Origin: Torreya grandis
Lineage: Eukaryota > Streptophyta > Pinopsida > Cupressales > Taxaceae
Direction: 5' to 3'
NCBI GenBank assembly: GCA_037957365.1
Contig: JARHVA010003186.1
Location: forward strand, 2,022,501 to 2,086,500
DNA: 64,000 nucleotides
The notes beneath the pieces are model-generated. The model searched no databases. It saw only the letters and a program-made list of their open reading frames with translations, and was not told the DNA's origin. Below are positions 1 to 10,480 of this stretch, in pieces. The position numbers and the translations under genes were made by a program. Each line of letters opens with the position of its first letter. The stretch's first letter is position 1.

Positions 1-59
1 ATAGATATCAGTAACAATTAGGATATTTATACCGTATGACATTAATAATAGTCCTTTAT

Positions 60-1349
60 TAGGATGGAATACTTAGAAACCTTAGTAGTGTTTTTGTTAC
101 ATGAATTACACATAATTCAGAATGGTATAGTGACATTTATAATTTTCTATCTAAATAAATTACTCTAAACATTTTTTCATGAAATGGAAAGTGTAAATTG
201 AAAATAGATAAAATTATCTATGTTATAGTATGAGAGGTTATTTTTAAGTGATATTTTGATGGATAATTACTTTAGTGCCTTAGTTGTGAGGAGACCAAGC
301 TATCTTTACAAGAAGTAATTGATATAAAATGTGGGGAGAATTTTAGCAGAACATCCTTATCATAAAAGTTATTATGAACCTACAATGGATCAAGAATGTC
401 AAGATCATGAATAATTATCTATGCATTCCAAAGACACCTAAATTTAATCCATGTGCCTTCAAAAGAGTTAAAAAATATTGTGTTACCATGGCCCTTTTCC
501 CTTTGAGGATTTAATTTAGTAGGTAAGATGAGCATAGATTCATCAAAATTCCAAAAAAAATTCATCATTGATATAAAATATTTTACAAGATGAGTTAAGG
601 CAGTTCCATTGTAATCCACTCTGGTAGAGGACATATGGTGATTTTTTATGATTGATATCATTTTTTGATTTGGAATTCATTAATTATCATAGGTAATGTG
701 TCATCCTTCATAAATAAGATGGTTAAGAGAATATGTGTTACATATAACATTTATCATGCATTTTACACCCCTTATTATCTTCAATGAAATGAGAAAGTAG
801 AGGAAATGAGTAAGAAAATTGTTAAATTTTTAAGAAAAATAGTTGAAAATCATGGTAAGGACTACCATAATATTATTATTTATTCCCTATGGGCCTATTG
901 CATGATTTTTCATACACCCACATGGGCTACTCCTTATTCCCTTGTTTATAGTACAAAATATATATTGCCTTTAGAGATATAGATACCATCCTTACATGTT
1001 TCTCTTAAATATATCATCAAATAAAATGAATATGTTGAAAAAATACTACATCAGTTAGAAATGTTGGATGAAAAATGGATCCATGCTCTAAAACATTTAC
1101 AAGTATATCAAAATCAAATTAAGAAAACATACCATAAGAAGATTCAAATTAAAAAAATAAAATTAGTGACTCTATACTAAAATAAAATCAAAAGAACACT
1201 ATTTAGATTAAAAAATCAAAGGCAAGATCAACACAAATTGGTTAGGGCCATTTGTGATTATGGATAATCTTGGAATAAAGGCTTATCATTTGGCCTTAAT
1301 GGAAGGAAAAATTATAAATAACCCAATGAACACCATGCACTTATGCTAG
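60..1349 (+). pseudogene. Ty3/gypsy (Tat-like) integrase, 3' end of pol
   Basis: Remnant of a retrotransposon integrase, the enzyme that inserts element cDNA into the host chromosome. Read across frames, it shows in order: traces of the zinc-finger end near 370-420 (MDQECQDH); the start of the catalytic core near 430-640, with VPSKELKNIVLPWPFSL, then GFNLVGKM and YFTR*VKAVPL; a later core segment near 850-1000 (LWAYCMIFHTPTWATPYSL); a linker with LDEKWIHALKHLQVYQNQ; and a GPY/F module at 1221-1349 (NWLGPFVIMD) ending in TAG. This order and wording fit the Tat-like branch of Ty3/gypsy. It is dead: the core Asp of the usual WGxDLIGK motif reads Asn, the second Asp position reads Lys, and stops and frameshifts are common. 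The rest of the element lies off the left edge. The match is clear by eye; the lineage name is inference. Confidence 0.75.
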
Positions 1350-2142
1350 TTTTACGTGTGAGTATCATAAAAAATTCATTCAAAAATTCAAAAAAATAGG
1401 AAATAAAAATAAAAAAGTAAATAGAAAATCAGGACCCATGTATGGCATGCTTTACTAGTATACATGATTAAATTATGTTAATTATCATATATATAGTGAA
1501 TTACATATCCATTTTCTATACACATACATTTCATAGTATAAATGAGTGGGGTGAAGTACATATAGGTTACATATAATAAATGGACATACAAATGTGTGAC
1601 ATTATTTACACCCAATGGCTACATTTCTACATTGGGAGCATTTCTACACTAGGGGCATCTTTGCATAATTTTCAAGATTTATCTCTCTATGTAATGAAAT
1701 TACTTAGATAAATCATCCCAATTCACAAAAATGGGTGAAAATGTAAATATCAAGAGTAGATAAACAATAATATATTGCACTAATAAGATCAAAATAAGAA
1801 AATTCACACCATTAATTAATAATTTAGTATATTACTTCATAAATAATACTGAGCCAGTTTGAGGGGAAAACCTCAAAAACCATGCAATAAGAATAAAAAA
1901 TTTAATATGATATTCAATTAATAACCACTACCTCATATATATAACCTCATTAGGCTTTGGTTAATCCATGGGTAGACCCTACTAATAGTAAGAGAGCATA
2001 GATAATTGTGACAAGCTAAGGTAAAAGGTTATGTATACCAGATATCAGTTACATATATCCTAAGCCACGTTATAGGTTAAGGGTGTATAATTACCCTCCA
2101 CTTTAAATAAACATTACCAATAACATTAAATAGCTTTGGATT
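1350..2142. other. non-coding stretch between two pol remnants
   Basis: No coding frame is recognisable. The first part is A-rich and probably the 3' untranslated region of the + strand element that ends at 1349. On the - strand, just beyond the chromodomain remnant, a short purine run (GTGGAGGGTAA, near 2090-2100) could be the polypurine tract of that element, which would make the sequence to its left an LTR. No clean TG...CA termini are visible, so no LTR is called. Confidence 0.4.
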
Positions 2143-3345
2143 CTACTACAAGAATGTTTCATCCTCTCATGTGTCATCCTCATTGGTTATATTATTCTTA
2201 TTGGTCAAATACTCCTTAATCTCCCTTATTTGTAGCCTTTTAGTGCATGTTTGAAAAGATCTCCTCATGGTCTAAAATGACTTTGCCTTCCTCATCCAAC
2301 TTAGATAACTCATTATGTTTGGATACTATTTTTCAAATGAACTTATTCAAACATGATAAATGAAATGATAGATGTATGCATGTAGACTGAGGTAGCTCTT
2401 GCTTGTATGTGATACTACAAAATTTTGATAATATTTGATAAAGTTCTTAATATTTAGGAGAAAGATTTTTATCCTCTTTTTTTGCTTAAATAACATTTTA
2501 TTATGTTTTTAGGTGCAAAAATACCCAATTACCCACTTCAAAATGATTCTCACTATGGTGTTGATCGCTTGTTGCTTCATTCAGTTTTATGTCATTTCCA
2601 AATTCTCTCTTAGACTAGCTAGTATCTTATGTTGGTTTTGAATGTGTTATTTAATAGCTAAAAATCTTAGTTAAACTCTTAAGAATGAGATTATAGATTG
2701 GAGGTGGTACCCATAAAAATAAATAAATATAGACATTTTGGATGAGGTATGAAAGGAAGTGTTACAACACCATTCTACTAGTGGTAGCCATTAAAAACCC
2801 ATCTTTTATGTTTATATAATGTAAAAAAATGGAGATAATCCTTTGGTAATTTTTAAAAACCTTTATTTTCCACTCAGATTGAATGATATGATGAGTTATG
2901 ATCCAAATAATTTATAAAACATGAGAATAAATTAGTCCTAAAATTATAAGTATAGGATCTTAATCACTTTATATGATCTTAGCAGTACCATGTATCTTTT
3001 GAATTGTATCAAGAAAATTAATTGCTATTTTACTTGTTGAAATAGTTGTGGTAAAGGAAACAAATAGGAATGTTTTTTATCCTATTAATAATTACTATTA
3101 TAACATTTATACATTCTAACCTAGGTAATTATGTTATGAAATCCTTATAATCCTAGGAATAGATAAGGGTTGCAAAAAAATCGGGATCTTAATTTTCTCA
3201 CCATTGTTTTTTGGAACATCATGCATAAAGCCAAAATTTATGAATATCCCCCTCTAGTCCTTCTAAAATAAAATGGATTCTACAATAAGTATAAAAAAAC
3301 CTTGAATTATGCCTACTAGAGATGCATGAAGCTCTTTAGAGATCT
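2143..3345 (-). pseudogene. chromovirus integrase with GPY/F module and chromodomain
   Basis: C-terminal pol of a Ty3/gypsy chromovirus. Reading the - strand downward from 3345: zinc-finger region (KELHASLVG); start of the core (FLQPLSIP); middle of the core (INFLDTIQKIHGTAK, then THHIIQSEW); a basic linker (HHSENHFEVGNWVFLHLK); GPY/F-type module near 2370-2460 (LSPKY*ELYQILSKFCSI and IHLSFHLSCLNK); the acidic spacer ELSKLDEEGKVILD; and, after a frameshift, a chromodomain near 2145-2240 (REIKEYLTNKNN, then EDDT*EDETFL). In chromoviruses the chromodomain directs insertion toward particular chromatin. The stop in EDDT*ED sits where the family has Trp, so TGG has become TGA. The upstream part of the element is missing beyond 3345, where repeat A starts. 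Very degraded, but the order of modules leaves little doubt. Confidence 0.75.
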
Positions 3346-3369
3346 TGTGCTTAGGGTAAAATTATTGCA

Positions 3370-4601
3370 TAAGTACAATATGATTTAACCTAATTTGAAT
3401 TAATGGGTGAGATTAATATAATTAATATATAATATTGAAATATAATTTATATTATAATAAATGGCATTCAAGTATACATCTGAATGTAAATGATAGATAA
3501 TGATTCATATGGCTTGATAGTGGCATGTGCTAAATATTGAAAGTAATGAAGAGATCGAGATACTTAGATTTAATTGTTGACTATTTGACTATGATTATAT
3601 TCTAAAATTATAAATTAGGGATAAGAATAACCTTGTCTTTTTTTAATCCAAGAAATAATCTACTACCTACATAGGGTTAATTTTGTAGGATTGGGTAAGT
3701 ATCAATGGCCGATACTAAAATGCTAGTCAATATTGACCTTCACAGATGTGTGATAAAATTATTATATGCTCACCTATGAATTTATTTTCTTACTCTAGTT
3801 TGGGATCCCAAACCTTGATGACATGAAAAGATCCAAAAATACTCTTCATTTGCCTTGAATCCCTATATGTGATTGTGAGGGATATAAACCTAAAAAAAAT
3901 ATTGGAAGTGTAATGGGGTGAGTTAACCCCAACCCACATAATTATTATCCATTTATTAAATATCAAATACTCCAAGGAGGTAAATGAATCCACATAATTC
4001 TCTCACCTAGTGTGATTATGTAATTATGTTCTTTTTCTATGTGTGTATAGCCAATGATTAATTTTGATACTTTATAATGCTTTATTTGACTTAGATTTTG
4101 AGAGATCCAAACTTGGATTGTGATTGATCCTAGAAATAGTCATATAAACTGGGAAGAATAGGAAATATTTTTGTAATGTGATATAGTATATAGATGTATC
4201 ATAGATAAGTGTCAATTCCTTTGAATGAGACCTTGATTTATTTATATATGGATCCATTGAATAATTCCTCATGTGAATAAAATGTTATGGTTATATTTCA
4301 ACCTTAATGATGGGTCTAGTTTTAAAAATAGTAATTTATGGGAGTAGATATATTCTAACTATGCCCATCAATATATATTGGTAGTACTGACTAGACTGGC
4401 AAAACTGACCTATGTATAATCAGACTAAACATAGAGTTTAGATATGTCTGTATAATATATTTATTAGGTTTGAATAAATAGTGAGATTTTTAAAGGTGTA
4501 TAACAACATGAAAAAAGGGTTGACTCATAAAATATCATTCAAGTGTGAGATAATGGAAAAATGGAACCTTGTTTGGGTCATCAGGTCATGCATGGTAAAT
4601 A
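3370..4601 (+). repeat. repeat A, left part (copy split by the chromovirus)
   Basis: First part of a 2-2.6 kb non-coding repeat seen three times: here plus 9716-10480, copy B at 10481-12812, and copy C at about 58750-61350. Shared landmarks include GGCATTCAAG near 3460, the stretch around TCAAGTAACACA-like sequence near 3990, TATATGGATCCATT near 4245, and TCATGCATGGTAAA near 4585. Alignment by eye suggests 70-80% similarity. No coding frame is shared among copies. Its identity is unknown; a large LTR or a satellite-like family are both possible. Confidence 0.65.
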
Positions 4602-4603
4602 TG

Positions 4604-4888
4604 TTATAGAAATTTACCTCTTATAACAGATTTAATCAAAATAGGCAAAAATAAAATAACTCTTACCAATAACAGAAACACAGAATGCTTATATTGATCA
4701 CAGGCCTCTTCGAGGGGGCAACCTCCTTTGAGCAAGCTCAATACAATGAATTCATGGATGCCTTTATTCAGCCTCAACACTTACTTATATACTAACTCTA
4801 TTCTAACAACTACTACTTCCCTTGTATGTGGGATAATTCGAATAAGCTCTAAGGGACGACTTACAAAGCATATGCATCCATAGCAATT
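4604..4888 (-). repeat. 3' LTR of the chromovirus, truncated at both ends
   Basis: Matches 9412-9697 at about 94% by eye. Shared core landmarks are CTCTTCGAGGGGGCAACCTC, TTCATGGATGCCTTTATT and CATATGCATCCATAGCAATT. It lacks the outer end present in the right copy (TGTGATGAACCCC) and the inner end (AAGCACGGGTTCCTAACA). At 4889 it passes directly into integrase-coding sequence, so the polypurine tract and the true LTR start are deleted. Confidence 0.88.
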
Positions 4889-5860
4889 GCTCAGAGCGGT
4901 GCTAATCAGCCTACTGCTTCATTCAGTTCTAGGCCATGTGGAGATTGTCTCACAAGGTGTGGAGAATTTGATCCTAGTTTTAGAGAGTAGTGTCAATTGC
5001 CTGAACTGGTGAGCTACCAAGATGATATGGAAGAAGTGGTGGCAGTGCTTGACCATAAACTGTCTCATAGGGAATCATTTTGGTGGAAGTGTGGTATGAG
5101 GTATTGTACCACCATTCAGCTAGGGGAAGCCACTTGGCCCAGTGATGTTGTTTGGAGGCAAAACAATGAAGGAAGGTCTCCAAGCATTTTTTGATGATTT
5201 TTGTCTGACCATCTGTTTGTGGGTGGTACCCAGAGCTCATTTTCAACTATGTGCCTATACAATGAAATAGTTACATCCTAAAATGGCTAGTGAAAGTGGC
5301 ATCATGATCTGAGACAATTGAAGAAGGAATTCCATAAATATGGAAGATCTGATCCAAGAAAACTTGTGCAACTGTGGACACTATGCATGGGTGGCTGAGT
5401 GCACAAAAATGACTATATTTGGAGAGGCGATTGACTATGACTAGGATCACTATCTTTCCCCTAGATTTAGGGAGGCCCTCAATGAAATCCATGGAAATAT
5501 CTATCCAGATCCTAGTAGGAATGGGCAAGGGTGCGAGTAAACTGGGAGTCAATGTGGTTTCACCTTTGTGTCATTGGCAAGTTTCACATTCAACCACCAT
5601 ATGTTTAATTTCAGTTTTCATGCCTTTCCAAAAGAAGTGTTGACATGCCCACTCATAGGTTTTGAGAAACCCTAAGTGCCCTACTGAGGGGGAAACATGG
5701 ATTTCATAGAAGATAGCCTGATGTAGGTCTGAAATTTGGGGAAGCACCAAATGACCCTTGTATCGCAGAGAAACACCATCCCATGAATAATGCGGTATTG
5801 TAGAGGGGTTAGTGGCCAATTGATGAATGATGTGGCATAAGGAGGGATCATTTGCATACC
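4889..5860 (-). pseudogene. chromovirus integrase, truncated before GPY/F and chromodomain
   Basis: Integrase portion of gag-pol. It begins with the zinc-finger module (HVSPSVGHLGFLKTY, then CETCQ near 5571), followed by the catalytic core: DISMDFIEGLPKS with its Asp kept, SIVSDHDATFTSHF with its Asp kept, and SGYHPQTDGQTK at 5210-5240. In the third catalytic position the family has Glu, as GQTE; here it reads Lys, a G-to-A change that would abolish strand transfer. Two stops, at 5261-5263 and 5246-5248, lie in frame with the flanking core. Beyond the PYETVYGQ motif the frame runs on with seven stops to KQ*AD*HRSE and stops dead at the LTR junction at 4889. The GPY/F module and chromodomain are therefore missing. 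Strand, frame and family are secure. Confidence 0.88.
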
Positions 5861-5864
5861 CTTG

Positions 5865-7510
5865 TTAGATAGATTCCAACCCTTTAGGAATGGGCATGGA
5901 GATGGCAGAGAGGGAAGGCTGGTCCTCGAAGGTTCTTGAGAGAGCATCAACCACAACATTGTCTTTTCCCTTCTTATAGGTGATCTCATAATCATAGCCC
6001 ATGAGTTTGCTGACCCACTTCTGTTGAGCTGGGGATGAGACCCGTTGTTCCAAGAAATATTTCAAACTCTGATGATCAGGTTTGATGCAAAAATGGTTTC
6101 CCAATAAGTAGGTTCTCCATTTTTGTACTGCATGTAAAATTGCCATCATTTCCTTTTCATATGTAGACAAAGCTAAATTGCAGCTAGAAAGGGCTTTGCT
6201 AGTGAAGGCAATTGGTTGGCCCTCTTGGAGAAGAACAACACCCAAGCCGATGCCACTAGCATCACTTTCAATGGTGAAATTTTTGGTGAAGTCTGGTAGT
6301 GCCAAAACTGGTGTACTACACATAGCCTATTTGAGTTGGATGAATGCCTGATCAGCTATTGCACCCCAGGTGAAAGCATCCTTCTTCAATAAGGAAGTCA
6401 AAGGAGCCATGATATTTCCATAATCTTTGATGAACTTGTGATAGTATCTTATCAGGCATAAGAAACCATGAAGGCTCTTGAGGGTGGTTGGTTGACACCA
6501 ATTTTGCATAGCACTGATTTTTTTTGGGTCTGTGCGAACCCCATTGGCTGAAACAATGTGCCCCAAATAGTCAATTTCCTCTTGACCGAATGAACACTTG
6601 GATTTCTTGGCACATAATTGATTGTTGACTAACAATTGTAATGCCCTGTTAATATGTTGGAGATGCTCAGCCCATGTGCAGCTGTAGATCAAAATGTCAT
6701 CAAAGAAAACTAAAATAAATTGACGGAGAAAAGGCCAAAAGATTTTATTCATGAGTGCTTGAAAAGTGGAAGGGGCATTTGTAAGGCCAAATGGCATGAT
6801 AAGGAACTCATAGTGACCCTCATGTGTATAGAAGGCTATCTTGGGAATGTCATCATGATGCACTCAAATTTGATGATAGCCAGAATGCAGATCCAACTTG
6901 GAGAAGAATTTGGCCCCATGGAGCTCATCAAGAAGCTCATTGATAATAGGAATTGGGAATTTATCCTTGATAGTGAGGTGGTTAAGGGCTTGAAAGTCAA
7001 TGCAAAGGTGCCATGACCCATCTTTTTTGTGGACAAGAAGCACTGGGGAGGAATATGGGCTGGTGCTGGGGCAAATAACTCCAGACTTGAGGAGTTCTCA
7101 GACTAAGTTCTCAATTTCAGTCTTTTACAGATGGGGGTAATGATATGGCTGAATGTTGGGTGGGATGTTTCTTGGAAGGAGAGGAATGCGGTAATCATCA
7201 AGGTGTGAATGGGGTTACCCTATTGGGTCTAAAAAAATGGTTGCATGCTTGTTGAGTATGGCTTGTAAGTCTGTAGGGTGGTTAGAAGCAGTGGAGGGCT
7301 GGAGTTGAATGGAATGTAGTTGTGTAATGACCCCATGTGAGCCTTTTTTCAAAAAAAAATCCATACGATGAGAACTGATGATGCTAGTAGATCCTAGTAA
7401 TAACCCTTTTAAGGTGTGATTCTGACCATTATCTTTGAATTGCATCCAAAGCTCAGAGAAGTCCCATAAAATAGGTCTTAATGTGCGAAGCCACTATGCC
7501 CCTAAAACCA
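5865..7510 (-). pseudogene. chromovirus reverse transcriptase and RNase H
   Basis: Copies element RNA into DNA and removes the RNA template. The N-terminal linker (LKGLLLGSTSI) runs to about 7200. The RT fingers follow ([46 protein letters not shown]), then a TGA stop where Arg is usual, then an open stretch at 6327-6863 with MPFGLTNAPSTFQ and FFDDILIYS, the YxDD active site with both Asp kept. The thumb (IDYLGHIVSANGVRTDP) leads to RNase H at 5865-6323, with ESDASGIGLGVVL, STYEKEMMAI, DHQSLKYFLEQ and the DALSR end. A single stop separates RT from RNase H. These long open stretches are the best-preserved coding DNA in the window, consistent with this being its youngest recognisable element. 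Confidence 0.92.
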
Positions 7511-7780
7511 CATCACACCCGCCTAAGGGTAGGGCAAACATATCAGAGCGATAATTATAATCACCAATTGCAAGACACACATTTTAACACTTCCCTTTAC
7601 ATGGAAATGTGCCCCATTAGCAATCATGACTTCAAAGCTAGAACAAGGATATATAAAGCAGTCTGCTGCCTTAGTAATGCGAGGATCAATGAAATTGTGA
7701 GTACTACCCGAGTCAATGAGGATTGTGAGAGGGATCTTTTTGAAGCAACCTTTGACCTTCATGGTTTAGGCAGTGGTGAC
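7511..7780 (-). pseudogene. chromovirus aspartic protease
   Basis: Retropepsin that would cut the Gag-Pol polyprotein. The frame 7523-7762 carries VKGCFKKIPLTILIDSGSTH, then NFIDP; DSG is the active-site motif and is intact. It lies between the gag zinc knuckle and RT, as in other single-frame chromoviruses. The C-terminal side becomes unusually hydrophobic (VIIIIALICL) and ends in a stop, so the flap and second half are degraded. Confidence 0.85.
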
Positions 7781-8758
7781 ACCTAGTAGTGCATGTACTG
7801 AGATCTCAGGTTGAGTCTCTTGAACCATTGGGTCCTCTTCAGTGCTGGGTTCATCTTGATCATCTTGAAATTTTGGAATATCAAGCTCGCTGTCTTGTTC
7901 TGGTGGTGACTCCACATCTAGTAAGTAAAGTTTTTGTTGGACACACCTATGACCCTTAACCCATTTGTCATCACAATTTTAACATAATCCTTTTTATTTA
8001 CGAGCCCACATCTCTGCCTCAGTTAGGCACTTGATTGGTGTGGGTATGGTTGTTCACTGATTCACTATGTTCTTTGCTGGTAAAAAGGTGGGAGGTCGAC
8101 ATTGTGTGGAGAGTTTAACTTCTGCTAACTTAGCTAGACCCAAAGCATCCATCATATTTTTAGGTCAAAACATTTTTACCTCTGAGTGGATCGGCTCCAT
8201 AAGGCCACTAACAAAGCAACTTTTGAAGAAGTCATTTGACAACCCTTCAGTGTGATTAGCGAGTTTTTCAAATTCAAGCTGATATTTATGAATAGTACCT
8301 ATTTGACAGAGTTTGGTGAGAGCTCCTGTGAAATCCTCGAATGCTGAGGGACCAAATCCACCCAAAATTAAGGATGCAAAAGTTGACCAATCGGGTTCAT
8401 CATTGGTCTTGAGATACCAATGGTACCACTGAAGTGCTTCTTGTTCCAGATGAAAGGAAGTAATTGGGACTTTGTTTGCAGAATAAGTATTGTGGAGGTT
8501 GAAGAATTGTTTAGCTCGATATATCCATCCTGTAGGATCTATACCATTGAACCGTGGAAAGTCTAGCTTAGGTCCATGGGAGAAGTTAGAAGTAAAGGAG
8601 TGATGCTCTGAAGAAGACTCCTCCTTCTACATTTTGTTGAGCAAGATGCTATTCTATTGATTCAAGCCATGCATCATATCGGTTAATTCTGTAACCTGAG
8701 ATTTCAATGTGGTGATTTCTTCCTCCATGATTTTTGTTCCTACACGAGTGGTGACCAT
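7781..8758 (-). pseudogene. chromovirus gag (capsid and zinc knuckle)
   Basis: Structural Gag region. The likely start is the ATG at 8758 (MVTTRVGTKIMEEEITTLKS), followed by two stops in the N-terminal part at positions where Gln is expected. The capsid-type core is clear: KLDFPRFNGIDPTGWIYRA, FHLEQEALQWYHWYL, then a stretch at 8165-8365 with GFGPSAFEDFTGALTKL and YQLEFEKLANHTEGLS. A derived zinc knuckle, C*NCDDKWVKGHRC, lies near 7945-7985. The wording matches plant chromovirus Gag closely. The codons turned into stops are mostly CAA or CAG. Gag and pol share one frame with no frameshift signal seen between them. Confidence 0.88.
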
Positions 8759-8799
8759 AACCAGTTGTTAATAGCCAGGGATTGAGTTCAGGGCAGCGC

Positions 8800-8885
8800 C
8801 TAAAAAAAAATTTGGATTTTTTTTTTTGGACTTTTTTTTTGCTGCTATTTTTTTTTTGGTGTTTTTTTTTTGCTGCTACATCAAA
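8800..8885 (-). repeat. oligo-T runs in the chromovirus leader
   Basis: Four runs of 8-10 T on the + strand (A on the sense strand), two followed by GCTGCTA, separated by short GG- or GT-containing spacers. They lie between the gag start at 8758 and the primer binding site at 9385, in the 5' untranslated leader. They look like a small local duplication of an A-tract. Confidence 0.7.
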
Positions 8886-9384
8886 AATAGATTGTCTACA
8901 ACTGTTTGGTTGGAAATAACCTCAACTATGGATATGCTATTCTTTGCTCTCTGACCTTGATAAGTTGGATATGGACCCCAGGTTTGTTTGGCTGCCTAAA
9001 GGATTTTTAAATTCTCTCTGGCCACCAACATTGTCTGATTGAGTACCACTCTCCAAAAAATTTTGGCCGCAGGTTTACCCCTTAATGATAGCTTTTGGTT
9101 TACCTCACGGGTGGGAGCTAGTCAATCAGAATGGGGTCGTTGCCCTTTTTGCTGGCAGGTCCTCTCAATGGGCCAGCTACTTCAGGGTTCCTGTGGTACT
9201 CCTCACAATGAGTTTTAGGGCTTATGCCCAAGCACTTCCCATAGTTAAGAAGATAGGTATTTACCCAATCCGAAATGATGGAACCTACAATGAAGAATTT
9301 CTTGCCAAAAAATGGTGCAGCACCTGAAAAGCCTTGCTTTGAGAAAAAAAATTGCTCCAAATCTACCCACAAAGCCAAGAAAGT
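8886..9384 (-). other. 5' untranslated leader of the chromovirus
   Basis: About 500 bp between the oligo-T block and the primer binding site. Open frames here (for example 9085-9327 on the + strand) show no retroelement motif and have no counterpart in the family, so they are treated as chance frames. The base composition is more balanced than in most of the window, in keeping with the younger age of this element. Confidence 0.55.
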
Positions 9385-9396
9385 GCTCTGATACCA
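9385..9396 (-). other. primer binding site, initiator tRNA-Met type
   Basis: The - strand reads TGGTATCAGAGC, the standard plant retrotransposon primer site complementary to the 3' end of initiator methionine tRNA. It lies two bases inside the right LTR, whose - strand end reads TTCATCACA. This fixes the element's orientation and the inner boundary of the 5' LTR at 9399. Confidence 0.93.
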
Positions 9397-9398
9397 AA

Positions 9399-9715
9399 TG
9401 TGATGAACCCCTTACATAAATTTACCTCTTACAATATATTTAATCAAAATATGTGAAAATAAAATAACTCTTACCAATAACAGAAACATAGAATGCTTAT
9501 ATTGATCGCAGGCCTCTTCGAGGGGGCAACCTCCTTTTGAGCAAGCTCAATATAATGAATTCATGGATGCCTTTATTTGGACTCAACACTTACTTATATA
9601 CTAACTCTATTCTAACAGCTACTACTTCCCTTGTATGTGGGATAATTCAAATAAACTCTAAGGGATGACTTACAAAGCATATGCATCCATAGCAATTAAG
9701 CACGGGTTCCTAACA
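9399..9715 (-). repeat. 5' LTR of the chromovirus
   Basis: A 317 bp LTR. On the - strand it runs from TGTTAGGAACCCG to CATCACA, with TG...CA termini. The inner end is fixed by the primer site and the outer end by the point where repeat A resumes at 9716. It is the complete copy; the left LTR lacks about 13 bp at one end and 18 bp at the other. Confidence 0.85.
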
Positions 9716-10480
9716 GTTTCAAACCATGTTATCTTAACAGATTTTTGGAGATGATGTTTTCTCATTTAAGGATTGGATAATTTTGGGTGATCATGCTCTA
9801 AACTTGTGTAAATATTTAGGATCCTTAGTTGGGAAGGTAGCATGACCCAACCCTTAATAATGTGGGGAAAATTACATAATGTACTAACCTAAATAACTAT
9901 GCAATAAAAATATACTGAGAACCATTCAGCTAGGTTCAACTCAAAAATAAATCACTATGTAGGTGAATGAGATAACTAATCATGAATTTTTTTCTCAAAA
10001 TTGAATCAACCATTAAAGATGGATTATAGATTCAAATGTAATGTTCCACTCTAGTTTGACCAAGTTCAACCCATGTAAAAATAATAAATCATGATTGTAA
10101 AGGAATGAGAAATGTTCATACCCCCATCATGTATGTAAGTTTGATAAATGTGAAGTGGAATGACAACCATTTTCCATTTAATTACAATTGTGATGTTATG
10201 TTTATGTGCATGAAATAGTATAATGTCCCCTAAATTTGTGTGTGAAATTTGAGAACATGTATCCTAAATGTATGTCAATTTGAAAATATGAAATTTTGTT
10301 ACTGTAAATTGTTATGCATATACATATTCATATTCATATGTACTCTATATCAATGTGTCAATGTCCATAATTCATTTGAAACATCTAATAACTAAACCAT
10401 CTAGATCTTTGAAATCTATGAAACCTATACTTTGATCTAATTTTATGCTATGTGAGGCTTATGTCTCACATTGGGTTCAC
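9716..10480 (+). repeat. repeat A, right part
   Basis: Continuation of repeat A after the inserted chromovirus. It aligns with copy B near 12480-12812 and copy C near 60440-61340; shared landmarks are TGTGGGGAAAATTACATAAT near 9860, TTCATACCCCCATCATGTAT-like sequence near 10115, and GTGAAGTGGAATGA near 10150. About 250 bp present in copy C (60175-60435) are absent at the insertion site, showing a deletion that accompanied or followed insertion. No coding frame is seen. Confidence 0.65.

Larger units (their letters stand above)
4602..9715 (-). mobile_element. dead Ty3/gypsy chromovirus with two LTRs
   Basis: The most complete element in the window, on the - strand. From right to left: 5' LTR (9399-9715), primer binding site complementary to initiator tRNA-Met, T-rich leader, one gag-pol frame starting at 8758 (gag, protease, reverse transcriptase, RNase H, integrase), then a truncated 3' LTR (4604-4888). 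The order PR-RT-RH-IN marks it as Ty3/gypsy. The primer site and the protein wording point to a chromovirus, although the chromodomain itself is deleted. The LTRs differ at about 17 of roughly 280 positions by my count, about 94% identity, mostly transitions. It sits inside repeat A, which resumes at 9716. No target-site duplication is visible, because sequence on both sides of the left LTR has been lost. Confidence 0.9.

Noticed and set aside
419..661. 80-codon - strand frame
   Set aside because: It lies on the opposite strand of the clear + strand integrase remnant and has no motif of its own.
5681..5995. 104-codon - strand frame overlapping the chromovirus RNase H/integrase junction
   Set aside because: It is in a different frame from the conserved gag-pol motifs (5571-5819 and 5865-6323) and shows no domain.
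6720..7016. 98-codon + strand frame, and similar + strand frames at 5419, 7481 and 8067
   Set aside because: They are antisense shadows of the chromovirus gag-pol frame.
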